A DNA stretch of 64,000 nt from positions 548,916,488 through 548,980,487 of the forward strand of contig NC_081412.1 of the NCBI RefSeq assembly GCF_030272615.1. The letters run 5' to 3'. The position numbers were made by a program, and so were the translations under genes. The notes below the pieces were generated by a model, which saw only the letters and a program-made list of their open reading frames with translations, searched no databases and was not told where the DNA came from. Source of the stretch: Cryptomeria japonica (taxonomy: Eukaryota > Streptophyta > Pinopsida > Cupressales > Cupressaceae). This document shows, one piece after another, positions 9,997 through 21,202 of the stretch. Every line of letters starts with the position of its first letter. The first letter of the stretch is position 1.

Positions 9997-11433
9997 TGAT
10001 GCCCTCCTAAATGGCACAAGATTAGTCTAAGATCAATCAACACAAAACACACAAGATGTTAGAGTTAGTCAATCAAAAACTAAACACAAATGAAGGCATT
10101 CCAAGAGAGATACTAAAAACACATGCTAATGAATCTAACTAAAGAAGTAAGACAATGAGACATCTCCAACTGTCTCTTAGCATGAGATTAGCTCCTTCTC
10201 CCTTGTTCCTCTCCTCTCCAAGTTCCAAAATAGTGTAGCTCTCAGCAGCTTTTTGCACTATGGATGCTTATGGAGGATTGAGATTGTAGAATAGCTCTAA
10301 ACATGAAATGAAAAGCTATTTTAATGCTAAAATGATGTGTTTTAACCAAAAATACAAGATTTAGATTGTTTATGCTAAAATGCTCTCTAAAATGGCTATA
10401 GTCTAAATGCTTACAAGTTTTCAGGATCTGGATTATGAAGGAATGGGCTCTATTTATAGGAAAAATGGAGCAATGGATGGCCAGGATTGGAGGGTTTAAT
10501 CAAGGGTCAAGCTTGAAAGTTGGGGATCCATGTGCACAATTGACACCAATAAAATAGTGACAAGTGTCAACACAGGATTGGGTTGAGAGAAGAGGTTGGA
10601 GGCATTGAATGCCTGAGAAGACTTCATGGTTATCTAAAGGCTAAGGGTCAAGCCTAAATTAGGATTACCCACTGGATTAGGAGTTAATCCAAGGATAAAC
10701 CTTTGTGCAAATGATTAAGAGATAATCATGGTCAAAGTATTAAATGCTTGATGAGACCTTTGTGGTTGGATAGAGGTTGAGTCAAACAAATGTTTTAACC
10801 ATGTGGGAGGGTTGAATTAACCATTAATGGTTATTGGAGACTTTGGGGATTAAGTGGTTGAAAGTTGGAAGCCTTTAATGGTTTTCAAAGACTTTGGGGT
10901 TTTTGGTGGTTGAAGGTTGAAAACCTTCAATGGTTATCCAAGACTTTGGGCCATTTGAGAAGTGACTTCATTTTGCTTAGGAATGTGACAATAATTAGAG
11001 GATGGATTAGGCTAATTAGGAAGGGGTTAGAAGAATCTAGAAGGGGATTAGATTTTGCAAGTGGATTTGGTGGGTGAGGGAAAATAGGATTTAATTAAAA
11101 TAAAAATTCATTTATTTCAATAATGTGTGCAAGTTGCATTTGTAGGAAAATGCAAGTGGGGTGGGGATAATGTTTTAAATAAATGTTTTATTTAATTTAT
11201 TTAAAAGAGGAAAAGGGGGATTTAATTAAATAAATTGATTTATTTATTTAATTGATTGGAATTGGATTTAATGAATTAATTAAAATAAATTGAATAATTT
11301 ATTTAATTAATAGAAGAATGTTTGGGGATGAATTAATTAAATATTAATTTAATTAATTGATGGCTAGTGGATTTTTAATCAAATAAATACGAAATATTCA
11401 TTTAATTAAAATGGACAGATTTATGTGACTACA
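9997..11433 (-). repeat. E1 5' LTR (1437 bp)
   Basis: The LTR reads TG...CA on both strands: it starts TGATGCC beside the primer site and ends ACTACA at 11433, where sequence matching E2's LTR starts abruptly. It is AT-rich at 11080-11420, with many TTTAATTAAAT blocks. The partner 3' LTR is outside the window, so insertion age cannot be estimated here. Confidence 0.8.
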
Positions 11434-12071
11434 ATTACAAAACACACAAAAACTTGCACAAGAACCTAACCTAAGTTCTCAAAATGATATTAAAACCACA
11501 ATACAAGACTCTCAACACCATTTAGTTTGCAAAACAATCCATTATCAACCTGTTAATGCTCCATTTGTGCCTACTGGCAATAAAAACACAGTCGCAGTCA
11601 AGGTCTTTTCTCTTGGCCATACAATCTGACATCCAACCCCTCATTTTAGGGTTTGCAACATTTTATAGTTTCTCTACCTTGGTTGTTGTTCCATGGTTAT
11701 GGTTCCTAATGCCAAACTAAGGTTATGACCTATTTGGTGGGAAAGTTGCATGACAACTTTGAAAAGTTGTCATGCAACTTTTTACAACTTTTTAGCAACT
11801 TCTACAATGTTGCTTTTCTTGACTTTTGGGCCTACCTTGGGCTATCCTATGGACACAACCATGCCACAAGGACCTCAAACACATCAAAGGCTCAGATACC
11901 CTCTACTCCACAAGAAAACTCAACCTAGACTTATGGACCTAGGACCTAAACTAGGACCTAAACAAGACCAATGAGCTCTTGGCTCTTATTACATTTACAT
12001 GGCTTCTTAAAGAAGCAAAATTCCAACAAAGGTCACATGGAGGAAGAACTTAGAAGGGTGCTCTTTCACCA
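11434..12071 (-). repeat. E2 3' LTR, U3-side part
   Basis: Aligns with 17725-18350 with scattered substitutions and small indels. Shared landmarks include TTGCATGACAACTTTGAAAA and the terminal CACCA. It is broken at 11433/11434 by E1. The small open frame over it (11725-11928) is also present in the other LTR copy and is not a gene. Confidence 0.88.
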
Positions 12072-12073
12072 TA

Positions 12074-12083
12074 CTTCCCCTCT
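12074..12083 (-). promoter_or_regulatory. E2 polypurine tract
   Basis: The minus strand reads AGAGGGGAAG two bases before the LTR start (TGGTG), the expected plus-strand primer position. Confidence 0.75.
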
Positions 12084-12091
12084 ACACAAAA

Positions 12092-12214
12092 TTAAGGAAC
12101 TAGGGGAGAGATGAGAACCAGGTCAATACCAAATTTCTTGAACCTGTTCTCTTCAACCCAAGTGGCTTCAGACTCAGGTTGACCTGCCCACTTCACCAAG
12201 TGTTCCATGTAGAC
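12092..12214 (-). pseudogene. E2 chromodomain (C-terminal end of pol)
   Basis: After TAG at 12215-12217 the integrase frame continues for 40 codons to TAA at 12092-12094. It shows the chromodomain signature EHLVKWAG followed by EATWVEE. Chromodomains at the end of chromovirus integrases steer insertion toward particular chromatin marks. The TAG lies just before the domain, so a product translated from the current sequence would lack it. Confidence 0.8.
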
Positions 12215-14980
12215 CTAGTATCTAGTAGACTTCTTCACCCTTGACTCCAAGATCTCTTCTTCTATGGGTTGCTTCACTTGAGGTAAGGCATTCACATCCA
12301 AGTCTTGCAATACCTTGGCTTGTTTCTCAGTGTGCCATGTTGTTTCACCTTTGTACAATATCATGTCAGAAACATTGAAGACTGATGATATAGCTAAACC
12401 AAAAGGAAGATCCACCTTGTAGGCGTTCTCACCATATTTGGCTAGAATTTTACAAGGTCCTACCCTCTTCATTTGTAGCTTAGTAGGATTTCCGCTTTGC
12501 ATTCTAGCTTTGCTTAAATGGACCATCACATAGTCACCCACTTTGAATTGAACCTCTCTCCTTCTTTCATCCACTTTTGCTTTCATTTTTTGAGTAGAAT
12601 CTAGGATGGCTCTCTTGACTTGTTCTTGTACTTCCTTGATGGTTTGTGTGAAGTCCTCTGCTTGCCCACCCTTCATCTCCATTGCATCAAGTTCCCTTAG
12701 TTCACACACTCCTCTAGGGTGTCGTCCATAGACAACCTCAAAAGGACTCCTTCCAGTGGTCCTATTTACACTATCATTGTAGGTATACTCAGCTTGTGGA
12801 ATAACTAGATCCCATATCTGCCCATACTCCTTAGTTAGACACCTCAAAAAGTTTTCTAACACCTTGTTAATGACTTTAGTTTGACCATTAGTTTGTGGAT
12901 GGTAAGCTGAGTTGAATGAGAAATTAGTCCCTAGTCTCCTCCATAAGGTTTTCCAAAAATGGCCCATGAACTTGCTACCCCTATCTGAAAAAATACTTAA
13001 TGGGAGTCCATGGATCATTACAATCTCCTTAAAGAAGAGATGTGCAATATAACTAGCATCATGAGTAGTTCTACATGGAATGAAATGGCTCATCTTAGAA
13101 AATCTGTCTACCACCACATAGATGCTATCCATACCTGTTTTGGTCTTAGGGAGTCCTACCACAAAGTCCATGCTCACACACTCCCAAGGTCTATTTGGGA
13201 TCGGTAATGGCTGATAGAGGCCTGCATTGCTTGATCCTCCTTTTCCCCTTTGGCACACAACACATTGCTCCACATACCTTTTCACATCCCTTGGCAACCT
13301 AGGCAAATAGTAGTACCTCTGTACTAGATCCAAAGTTTTATTGACTCCAAAGTGTCCACTTAGACTACCATTGTGTTTCTCTTGTATGAGATTTTCTCTC
13401 ATGGATCCTCTAGGTACACATAACTGATTGCCTTTGAACAAGAGACCATTTTGAAGAGTGTAATCTACATACTCACCATGAAAATGATTCTCAAACTCCT
13501 TGCAGACCTTGTAGGCTAATGAGAACTCCTCATCTTCTTCATAGAGATCCTTGAAACCTTCTATTCCTATGCTCTGCAATTGTAGTTCTTGGACAGTCAA
13601 GAAATTCTGGCTTAAAGCATTTGCCACCTTGTTAAGCTGCCCCTTTTTGTGCTTGATGGTAAAGGTAAAGGATTGGAGGTACTCCATCCACTTCAAATGT
13701 CTATTGCTAAGCTTCTCTTGAGTGTTGATGTAACTGAAAGCCTGGTTATCTGTGAACACCATAATTTCCTTTAGGAGTAGGTAATGCCTCCACTTCTTGA
13801 GAGACTGAACTAGTGCATACAACTCTAGATCATATGTTGAATACCTCTTCTTTGCCTCATTAATCTTCTCACTAAAAAATGCCACAGGCCTTCCCTCTTG
13901 GCTCAATACACCCCCTACTGCAATGCCACTTGTATCACACTCCATTGGGAATAGTTTGTCAAAAGTAGGTAAGAGTAGGATGGATTTTGTGGCTACTTCT
14001 TGCTTCAATAATTTGAATGCTTTATCAGCTTGACCAGTCCATTTGAACTTAGTTTTAAGGCCTCCTTTTATGGTGTCAGGTACTGGTGCACATATGGCAT
14101 TGAAGTTCCTCGCAAACTTTCTATAGAATTGGGCTAAACCATGGAAACTCCTAACTTCAGTCCCTGTTTTAGGGGCATGCCAATTCAAGATTACCTCCAC
14201 TTTGCTTAGATCCATCTTTAAGGTTCCCTTAGACACCAAAAACCCCAAGTAGACCAACTCTTGCTTCAAAAAGTCACACTTCTCTAAGTTGATTGCCAAC
14301 TTCTCTTCATGCAACCTCTCTAGGACTAACCTCAAATGTTCAAGGTGCTCCTCCTTGGTTTTGCTATAGATGAGTATGTCATCTAAGTACACTACCACAA
14401 ACCTGCATGTGAATTCCTTCAATACCTCATTCATCAACCTCATGAAGGTGCTTGGGGCATTGGTAAGTCCAAATGGCATCACAAGCCATTCATACAACCC
14501 TTCTATCATCTTAAAAGCGGTCTTCCACTCATCACCCTCCTTAATTCTAATCTAATGATAACCACTTTTAAGGTCCAACTTGGTAAAAGACATGGCACCT
14601 CCTAAATAGTCCATAAAATCCTCTATCCTAGGTATAGGGAATTTGTACCTTATGGTGATCCTATTGATTGCCCTTGAATCAGTACAAAGTCTCCACTTTC
14701 CTCCCTTCTTGGTTGCTAGTACTACCGGGATTGCACATGGGCTGATGGTTTTCTTGATCAGTCCTTGATCCAACAACTCCTGCACTTGCCTTGCCACCTC
14801 CTTATTTTGGTTAGGTGTGAGCTTATATGCTACTTTATTGGGCAGGGATGCACCAGGGACAAAATCTATTTGATGGCTTATAGACCTTCTTGGTGGGAGT
14901 GTTGTAGGTGCTCCATCACTCACTATGTCTTCATACTCTTGCAACATTTGTTTTACCTCCTTAGGTACCTCCATCTGCAA
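12215..14980 (-). pseudogene. E2 reverse transcriptase-RNase H-integrase
   Basis: The RT begins in the 14552-14980 segment (LATKKGGKWRLCTDSRAIN). It is cut by TAG at 14552-14554 exactly where gypsy RTs carry GYHQIRI, so the conserved Gln codon has become a stop. The 764-codon part that follows holds RT active site YLDDILIYSK, RNase H (FFSEKINEAKKRYSTYDLEL, then VFTDNQ) and integrase with the H/H/C/C zinc module (HFGVNKTL to CVVCQRGKG). The catalytic core has D in SMDFVVG and D in FSDRGSKF. The position of the catalytic Glu, 35 residues later, is Lys (GQTKVINK, codon at 12875-12877). All parts are in one frame without frameshift. The element is therefore enzymatically dead. Confidence 0.9.
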
Positions 14981-14989
14981 CTTTTCTTC

Positions 14990-15823
14990 CTACTCCTTTG
15001 GATTCACAAAGATGGCACATCCAACTGTCTCCTCTTCATGTAGCAAGTATAAGAACTCTTTACCAGTATTAAGTAAGACACTAGGTGTCCTTGAGGTTCC
15101 CTCATCACTCTTTGTTAGAGACTGAATCTTAAAGGTTTTTCTATCCTTCTTGAAGGAAATGGAGTTCTCTTCTCCATCATAGATCATTTTCCTATCAAAT
15201 TGCCAAGGTCTACCTAGCAGCAGATGACAAGCATCCATGGGTAACACATCACATAGGATCTTGTCCTTGTATCCTCCAATAGAGAACTCTACCCAAGTCT
15301 GTTCATTGACAAGCACACTTTGTCCTTGATTCAACCATGTCACCTTGTAAGGGCTAGTGTGGGGTGTCTTTGTAAGTTTCAACTTCTTGGCTGCCTCATC
15401 TGATATGATATTATCAGTTGACCCTGAATCAACTATCACCTTGCAAACTTTACCAAAGATTTTGCATCTCACCCTAAATAATTCTCTCTTATGCTTAGGT
15501 TCATCCTTAACCGGTTGTCTTATCAAGACTCTATTGAACATCAGATTCTCTCCAATTTTTGATTCAATATGGTCCACCTCAAGTGTTTTTCTACTTGATG
15601 TGTCTTCATGGGCATAAGCAACCCTCTTTCCACTGTTTGATGAGGTAGGCTTGTTAGGGCATCTATAGGCCGAGTGTCCCAATTGACCATAGTTGTAGCA
15701 TTTTATGGTTGCAAAGTAGGAATTACCCCTGCTGGTACCTCTACCCCTATTTGGACCCCCTTGTGCACCTCTTCCTCTGGAATGGCCTCCTTTGAGATTG
15801 GTTTCACTGCTATGCTTAGTCAA
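14990..15823 (-). pseudogene. E2 zinc knuckle and aspartic protease
   Basis: This 277-codon segment has an Arg/Gly-rich start (GGHSRGRGAQGGPNRGRG). A CCHC knuckle follows whose second Cys is Tyr (CYNYGQLGHSAYRC). The aspartic protease has active site VIVDSGSTDNIIS and the LLLGRPWQFD motif. It is in frame with gag and RT, separated by TGA near 15890 upstream and TAG at 14990-14992 downstream. The protease would process the gag-pol precursor. Loss of a zinc-binding Cys should weaken RNA packaging. Confidence 0.87.
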
Positions 15824-16729
15824 CTTGGACTCTCCTTGATTCCTTTGCTCACTTGCCTTGCTTTGGGAACCACCTCAGTGACTCATTTGGTCTCTACCTT
15901 TGCCTCTACCCCTATTGTTAGAGTCTCCCTTCCTCTTGTTCCTCTCTTCCACCTTAGCAGCAAGCTAATGACATTTTTGGACAGTGGTAGGAGTCCATAG
16001 GCTTATCTCCTCTTGGATGTTCCACTTTAGGCCACTTAGATACCTAGCCACCTTGATAGATTCCTCTTCTTGGACTTTGGATCTAAGACAAAGCTTTTGA
16101 AACTCCTATATGTAGGAGGTCATATCAAGGTCCTTTTACTTCAATCCCTATCTCTTCTTATGAAGTTGGACTTCATAATCCTCTAGCAAGTATTTCTCCT
16201 TGATCTTACTCACCATGGCCTTCCAGTTTGCAATAGGTAGCTTTCCCATGCTAACTCTCTCTTCTTGCAAGTAATTCCACCATGTCAAGGCTGATCCCCT
16301 TAGTCTTGATTTGGCAACCTTAGCCTTTTGAGCTTCTATCACACCTTCACACTCAAAGTATTTCTCCATACCCTCAATCCATTCCATGATAGTGTCAATG
16401 TCCATCCTTCCACTGAAATGTGGCAATCCTTCAAAAGCTTTTGTATTCAAAGCCTTAATGGCCTTTACAAAAGGTTCTTCATTGATTAAGGGGTCTGGTT
16501 TAGGTATGATGTCATCAAGATCAATAACTTTCTTGCCTCTGTCAGTAGTTTCCACACCCCAGAGTTCTTGTGCTCTCTGATCAACCACTTCTTGCAGCTT
16601 GTTCCTTATCTCACTCATGGCATCTTCAAGGAGTCTATTTTTCTCCTTTTTCTCTTCTACCTCCCTAGCTAAATCTGCATTAGCAACCATTATGTTCTCC
16701 CCTACTGATTCACCAGAATATAGAGACAT
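15824..16729 (-). pseudogene. E2 gag, broken by stops
   Basis: The capsid-like gag starts at the first Met downstream of the primer site (16729). It has a coiled-coil-like Glu/Lys-rich N-terminus (residues 15-60). The chromovirus gag core has FSGRMDIDTIMEWIEGMEKY and GSALTWWNYLQ. The frame hits TAG at 16148-16150 and then TAA, TAG and TAG before the Arg/Gly-rich tail, with TGA near 15890. No frameshift is needed to read gag through to the zinc knuckle. Gag forms the virus-like particle in the cytoplasm. Confidence 0.85.
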
Positions 16730-16749
16730 GCACGGTCCACCAAATCTTT

Positions 16750-16766
16750 AACTGGCTTTGATACCA
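16750..16766 (-). promoter_or_regulatory. E2 primer-binding site, initiator tRNA-Met type
   Basis: The minus strand reads TGGTATCAAAGCCAGTT. This fits the usual plant initiator tRNA-Met site (TGGTATCAGAGC) with one G-to-A change. It lies three bases from the LTR start at 16770. Confidence 0.8.
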
Positions 16767-16769
16767 ATT

Positions 16770-18350
16770 TGATGGGAATGGGTATGGGATAGACTAGCCT
16801 AGTCTATGCTCCTTGATCCTCTCCTTGGATCACCAGGTGTTCCAACCATACCCTAGGGTCTCTAGGACTTCCCTTGACTGTAGAATCCCTTGACCTTGAC
16901 CAATCCACCCACCAACAACCTGTGATACTTCTCCTAAGGTCACACCTACTCACAAGCATCAAAAACCCTCACATAGGCTAATAAGGGTTTAGATCCTCCT
17001 TCACCTTCTTAAGTCCTAGCAAGGATAGGACAGGTCTTTGACATGGTTTTCCATCCATTCAAGTGCCCCCAAGATGTTTTAACCTTCCACTTTGTTACCA
17101 ATCTCACTATTTTGCTTCTTTCCTACAAAATAGGGCTACAAGGAATGTGCCCAATTAGGCCCCCATTCTGGACTTTTAGGGCTCCCTCTTGCAAACAATA
17201 CACAAACTTGTGAAACTTCCTTTAAGGGCTACCAATAATTTGGCAAGCGTTCAAATATTTTCTAGGTTTTGGACCTCCAAGTGTCTGTACACTACCCTAG
17301 GTGAACTTTGGGGTTTTTGAGGGTTTTTTATAAGGGTTTTAAGGCCTGCCTGGGTCACAATGATGGTTTGTTGTCTTTACCACCTTATCTAGATTGATGG
17401 AAGCTCCTCCTTCTCACCAATGGTGCTCCACACACCCCTCTACAACTCCTCCAAAGGGTGCCTCCTTTCTTGTCCTACCTTGCTCTCATGGACCTCTGCA
17501 ACTTCAACCCTTCCTAGTCGGCAACAGTCTAGTCTCACCAAGGAGTGGGTCTTTGAAAAGCTTTCCTACATCTTCAGGGGCCCTTCTTGCTCTGGGATAC
17601 TATACAAGGTCTTCACTCCTATTCCCCATGGTTTCATGGTGTTTCCACAATGGGGATAGGAGTTGTCAATCCATTACATAAAACAGTCCAAACCTGGACA
17701 GTGAAAGAGTAACTTCACAAAATAATTACAAAACACACAAAAACCTGCACAAGAACCTAACCTAAGTGCTCAAAATGATAGTAAAAAAACAATACAAGAA
17801 TCTCAACACCATTCAGTTTGCAAAACAATCCATTATCAACCTGTTAATGCTCCATTTGTGCCGACTGGCAACAAAAAAACAGTCACAGTCAAGGTCTTTT
17901 CTCTTGGCCATACAATCTGACATTCAACCCCTCGTTTTAGGGTTTGCAATTGTTTATAGTGTCTCTACCTCAGTTGGTGTGCCATGGTTAGGGTTCCTAA
18001 TGCCAAACTAAGGTTATGACCTATTTGGTGGGAAAGTTGCATGACAACTTTGAAAAGTTGTCATGCAACTTTTTACAACTTTTGAGCAACTTCTACAATG
18101 TTGCTTTTCTTGACTTTTGGGCCTACCTTGGGCTATCCTATGGACACAACCATTATACAAGGACCTCAAATGCATCAAAGGCTCACATACCCTCTACTCC
18201 ACAAGAAAACTCAACCTAGACTTATGGACCTAGGATCTAAACAAGACCAATGAGCTCTTGGCTCTTATTACATTTACATGGCTTCTTAAAGAAGCAAAAT
18301 TCCAACCAAGTTGACATGGAGGAAGACCTTAGAAGGGTGCTTCTACACCA
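16770..18350 (-). repeat. E2 5' LTR (1581 bp)
   Basis: Bounded by TGATGGGAATGG beside the primer site and CACCA at 18350, giving TG...CA ends. Its right 626 bp match 11434-12071. The open frames inside it (17394-18219) are short, have no recognisable domain, and lie in LTR sequence. Confidence 0.82.
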
Positions 18351-18800
18351 TGTGACAGTGGTTTAGAGTAGGCAAATTGAGTTAGAGTCGCATGGATTCT
18401 TAACTGGATCTGTTGCAAGCAGTTATTTGGATATCTGAGCTTATTAGGAACTGATCCCATGCATATATAGATGTAATTTTTAGTTTTTTTTTTTTCTATA
18501 TTTCTTGGCAGTGAGACTTCTGATAGTAGGTTGTTGTAATATGGGCAGTGAGCCCTGCAATATCATATAACTAGTTATATTATCTTGAGATTTTTTCCCA
18601 TTTGGGTTTTTCACGTATAAAAATTTAGTGTCTCTCTTATGGCTTTGTATATCTTATGTTTCATGCATTTCTTTTGGGTTGAGGTTAATTAATGATAAGC
18701 TAAGTTTTTGAAGTTCATTTTTTTTTTAATTTCTTATAAGGGAATACTAATTCTAGTTTGTTGAACACACTCATTGCAACATGATGAAGATTAGGCATGG
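18351..18800 (+). mobile_element. Probable copia LTR relic
   Basis: The stretch near 18540-18640 has the layout of many Ty1/copia LTRs: a GGGCAGTGAGCCCT hairpin, then TTTTTTCCCATTTGGGTTTT followed by CACG. No internal region, primer site or partner LTR is seen. The boundaries are guesses. Confidence 0.4.
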
Positions 18801-20309
18801 AGACACTTGCTTGAGTATTGGCTAGATGCTCGTCAATGGCAAATTGGTACAATCTAAGTCCCATTAGACCCATGCACAAATTTGTTCAATCTAAGTCTCA
18901 ACTGGAGTCATGCACCAAGTCTCAAAAGATATTTTCTAATCTACTGAGTACAAGAAGATTTTATCAAATATGTCATCAATGACAAGGTATAAATAAGAAT
19001 GACACTTTATATTAGTATGTGTACAACATAGCTCATACAAGAGAGTACAACATAACATAGTGCATATCTGAAAGCATGAAGACGATGCCACCCAAAACAT
19101 CCCATGTAGAATATTGTATATGAATGTGCCTTCGATTGGTATGTTGTAAAAAAAAATGTAGGAGCAATTGACCCCCACTAGCTGTCAGTTGGAGAATGAT
19201 GTAGGATAAGTATGGTAGGTGGACAAGAAAAAAATTATTCCCAATTTTACTTATTTCACGAAACAATTATTTTTAAAAGATTTAAAAAATCTCATTAAAA
19301 ATATTTATTAAAAGCATGAAAAAATATTTATTAATAATAATAAAGAAAAAAACACCATATTTTCTTTTAATTTTTGAGATATTAAAAATTTATCAAAAAC
19401 CATTTAATAAAATGTTATTTAATATATTAAAAGACTTTAATTAAAAATTGTTAAAGAAAAAAATTAATTTAAATAATTTAATTTTAAATTTTTTCATTCA
19501 AACACTAAAAGAAATGATTATAAAATAATTTAATTAATTTTAAAAAAAAACATAATTAAAAAAGTTTTTTAAAAAACTTAATTAAAAACATTTCTAAACG
19601 CATTAATAATTTAAAGTTTTTAATTAAAAAAACTTTTAAAAAAATAGTACTCTGTAGTACCTCTATGTAGGAGTACCACATGGTACCTTTGCGCAATGGT
19701 ACTGCATAGACATTACTGTATAAGGGTACCATGTGGTAGGTCACTATGCAAGGTACTGCCCTACGTAGGGTACCACACAACCCTAATAAATTTTATTTAA
19801 TTTAAACAAACAAAAGAAAATGTCTGCCCCCACAAAAAATTAGTTTTTTAATTTTCTTTGCCATTTAAAAAATAAGAAAATATTTAAAAAAATAAAAATA
19901 AAAATCATACTTGCACTTGTAGAGCATTTGTATGGTAGGGGCTAGGGGGGATTTTCTCAGCTATGGGCGAATTGTTCAGATTTTGGCAAATGAATAGGTG
20001 ATCTTAGGGTTTTTGGGCATTTTGAGTGTGATGACGATGTTAGATTTTGCCCAATGTGCTTAAAAAATGCAAATTGCTCTCGGGTCTGGCAACCTCCCTC
20101 CACCTTCAAATAGTTGTAGATTTGGCCTCCAGTGTCAGATTTGGATGAAACAAAAGGTGACTCTAACTTTCTCGAACCTCCTCAACCCAATGGTGACCTT
20201 AGATTTGAGCTAGTAAGCTCCAATATCAACTTGCAATAGAAAGCTCCAAAATACAAAACCCCAAATTACATCAAAATTCTCTCAAATGACTATATATGGC
20301 ACCTTATAA
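18801..20309. other. Decayed AT-rich DNA and old copia leader, no gene
   Basis: 19250-19640 is very AT-rich (long A/T homopolymers). 19646-19776 is a GTAC-rich patch. 19900-20309 is probably the minus-strand leader of the old copia element E4, whose primer site is at 20310-20321. I see no coding region. Confidence 0.55.
19646..19776. repeat. Cluster of GTAC palindromes with inverted repeats
   Basis: Eight GTAC sites (mostly GGTACC, AGTACC or GGTACT) lie in about 130 bp. TACCACATGGTA is followed by its reverse complement TACCATGTGGTA. The patch is much richer in G+C than the flanking DNA. Confidence 0.75.
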
Positions 20310-20417
20310 GCTCTGATACCATGTAAAAAAATTCTAATAACAACCAAGATCTAGAGGCCAATGAATATCACAATGCAAGAGAGTAAAAGATAGACAAGAA
20401 CAAGTTGTATTCTCATC
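20310..20417 (-). mobile_element. E4: old copia primer site and LTR, part 1
   Basis: The minus strand reads TGGTATCAGAGC at 20310-20321, an exact initiator tRNA-Met primer site. It is preceded by an LTR end in CA (plus-strand TGTAAAAAAATTC from 20322). The LTR breaks at 20417, where E3 is inserted, and resumes at 26983. Confidence 0.75.
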
Positions 20418-21202
20418 TATTACGGATCCCACAGATACTGAGAGGGCGGGGTGAATCAGTATCTAACCAGAAATTATAATTTCTTAACTTAAAACATGCA
20501 GAACATAATATAATAGTGTACCGGTATGCAAGAAATAATGCAATAAACAGAATTAAGAACATCCACATGAAAAACACAACATAACACAAGATTTTAATGA
20601 GGAAACCCGGTGTGGGAAAAACCTCGGTGGGATTTGTGACCCACAATATTCACTCACTGGCCAATAAGAGAATATTACTTACAATAGGGGCCTGCACATG
20701 CAGGAAGGCCAACTGCCTAGAGCTCACTGCTCAATGGGAAGTCTCACTGACTTACAATAATGATTATACTAATCCAATAACTTGTACTACTTTACAATAG
20801 CATCTTCAATGCCATATTCAGTACCGGTTCCTGCTCTGTTCTTTACATATACCCCTTGACCTATATTTCACACATTAGGTCTGCCTAATATTTTTCCTTA
20901 ATGCTTCTCTTCTACTTCAAAATGTCTACAATGATCTCTTTTATATATAAGAGTCATTTTATAATTTTTCAAGTCGGCTTACAATAATAAACAAAATATT
21001 ATATAACAAAATCCTATCCGCCTCTGTGCCGGTATACTTCTTTTCTTCTATGCCGGTGTCGGTGTCCTGAGTGCCGGTGTAGAGTGTGATCTACTGATGC
21101 CGGTATAATGTCTTTGTTGGTGCCATAGGATTGCAAGGTTGCCATCAATGACAAAATCTTCAATCACATACAATGTCTCATTGGAGTGTGCATATGCCAA
21201 CA
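20418..21202 (-). repeat. E3 3' LTR (785 bp)
   Basis: Starts TATTACGGATCCC, so the terminal TG has decayed to TA, and ends GCCAACA. It contains a GATACTGA/TCAGTATC stem around a G-rich loop at 20434-20463. Confidence 0.92.

Larger units (their letters stand above)
1..11433 (-). mobile_element. E1: Tat-like Ty3/gypsy LTR retrotransposon, left end outside window
   Basis: On the minus strand the order is 5' LTR (9997-11433), primer site (9956-9994), leader, gag-protease-RT-RNase H, a second RNase H, then integrase, which runs off the left edge. The coding parts share one frame. Stops interrupt it at 1757-1759, 1133-1135 and 68-70, and I see no frameshift, so this is the best-preserved element here. 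The 3' LTR lies outside the window. The extra plant-type RNase H after the normal one is known for the Tat lineage of gypsy elements (Ogre, Retand and relatives). The long leader and total size above 11 kb also fit. The right end abuts E2 LTR sequence at ATTAC, so E1 was inserted into E2. Confidence 0.88.
11434..18350 (-). mobile_element. E2: chromovirus (Ty3/gypsy), interrupted in its 3' LTR by E1
   Basis: On the minus strand: 5' LTR (16770-18350), initiator-tRNA-Met-like primer site (16750-16766), gag-protease-RT-RNase H-integrase-chromodomain frame (16729 to 12092), polypurine tract (12074-12083), and the first part of the 3' LTR (11434-12071). The rest of the 3' LTR, matching 16770-17724, is missing here because E1 is inserted at ATTAC. 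It should lie beyond the left window edge. The bases after the 5' LTR are TGTGA, the predicted target duplication. Confidence 0.87.

Noticed and set aside
11725-11928. 67-codon frame conserved at 11725 and 18016
   Set aside because: It lies in both E2 LTR copies, so repetition reflects the LTR pair, not coding constraint.
19556-19780. 74-codon frame over the GTAC patch
   Set aside because: No motif, and half of it lies in A/T homopolymer DNA.
20597-20800. 67-codon frame conserved at 20597 and 26372
   Set aside because: It recurs only because both lie in the two LTR copies of E3. There is no evidence of translation.
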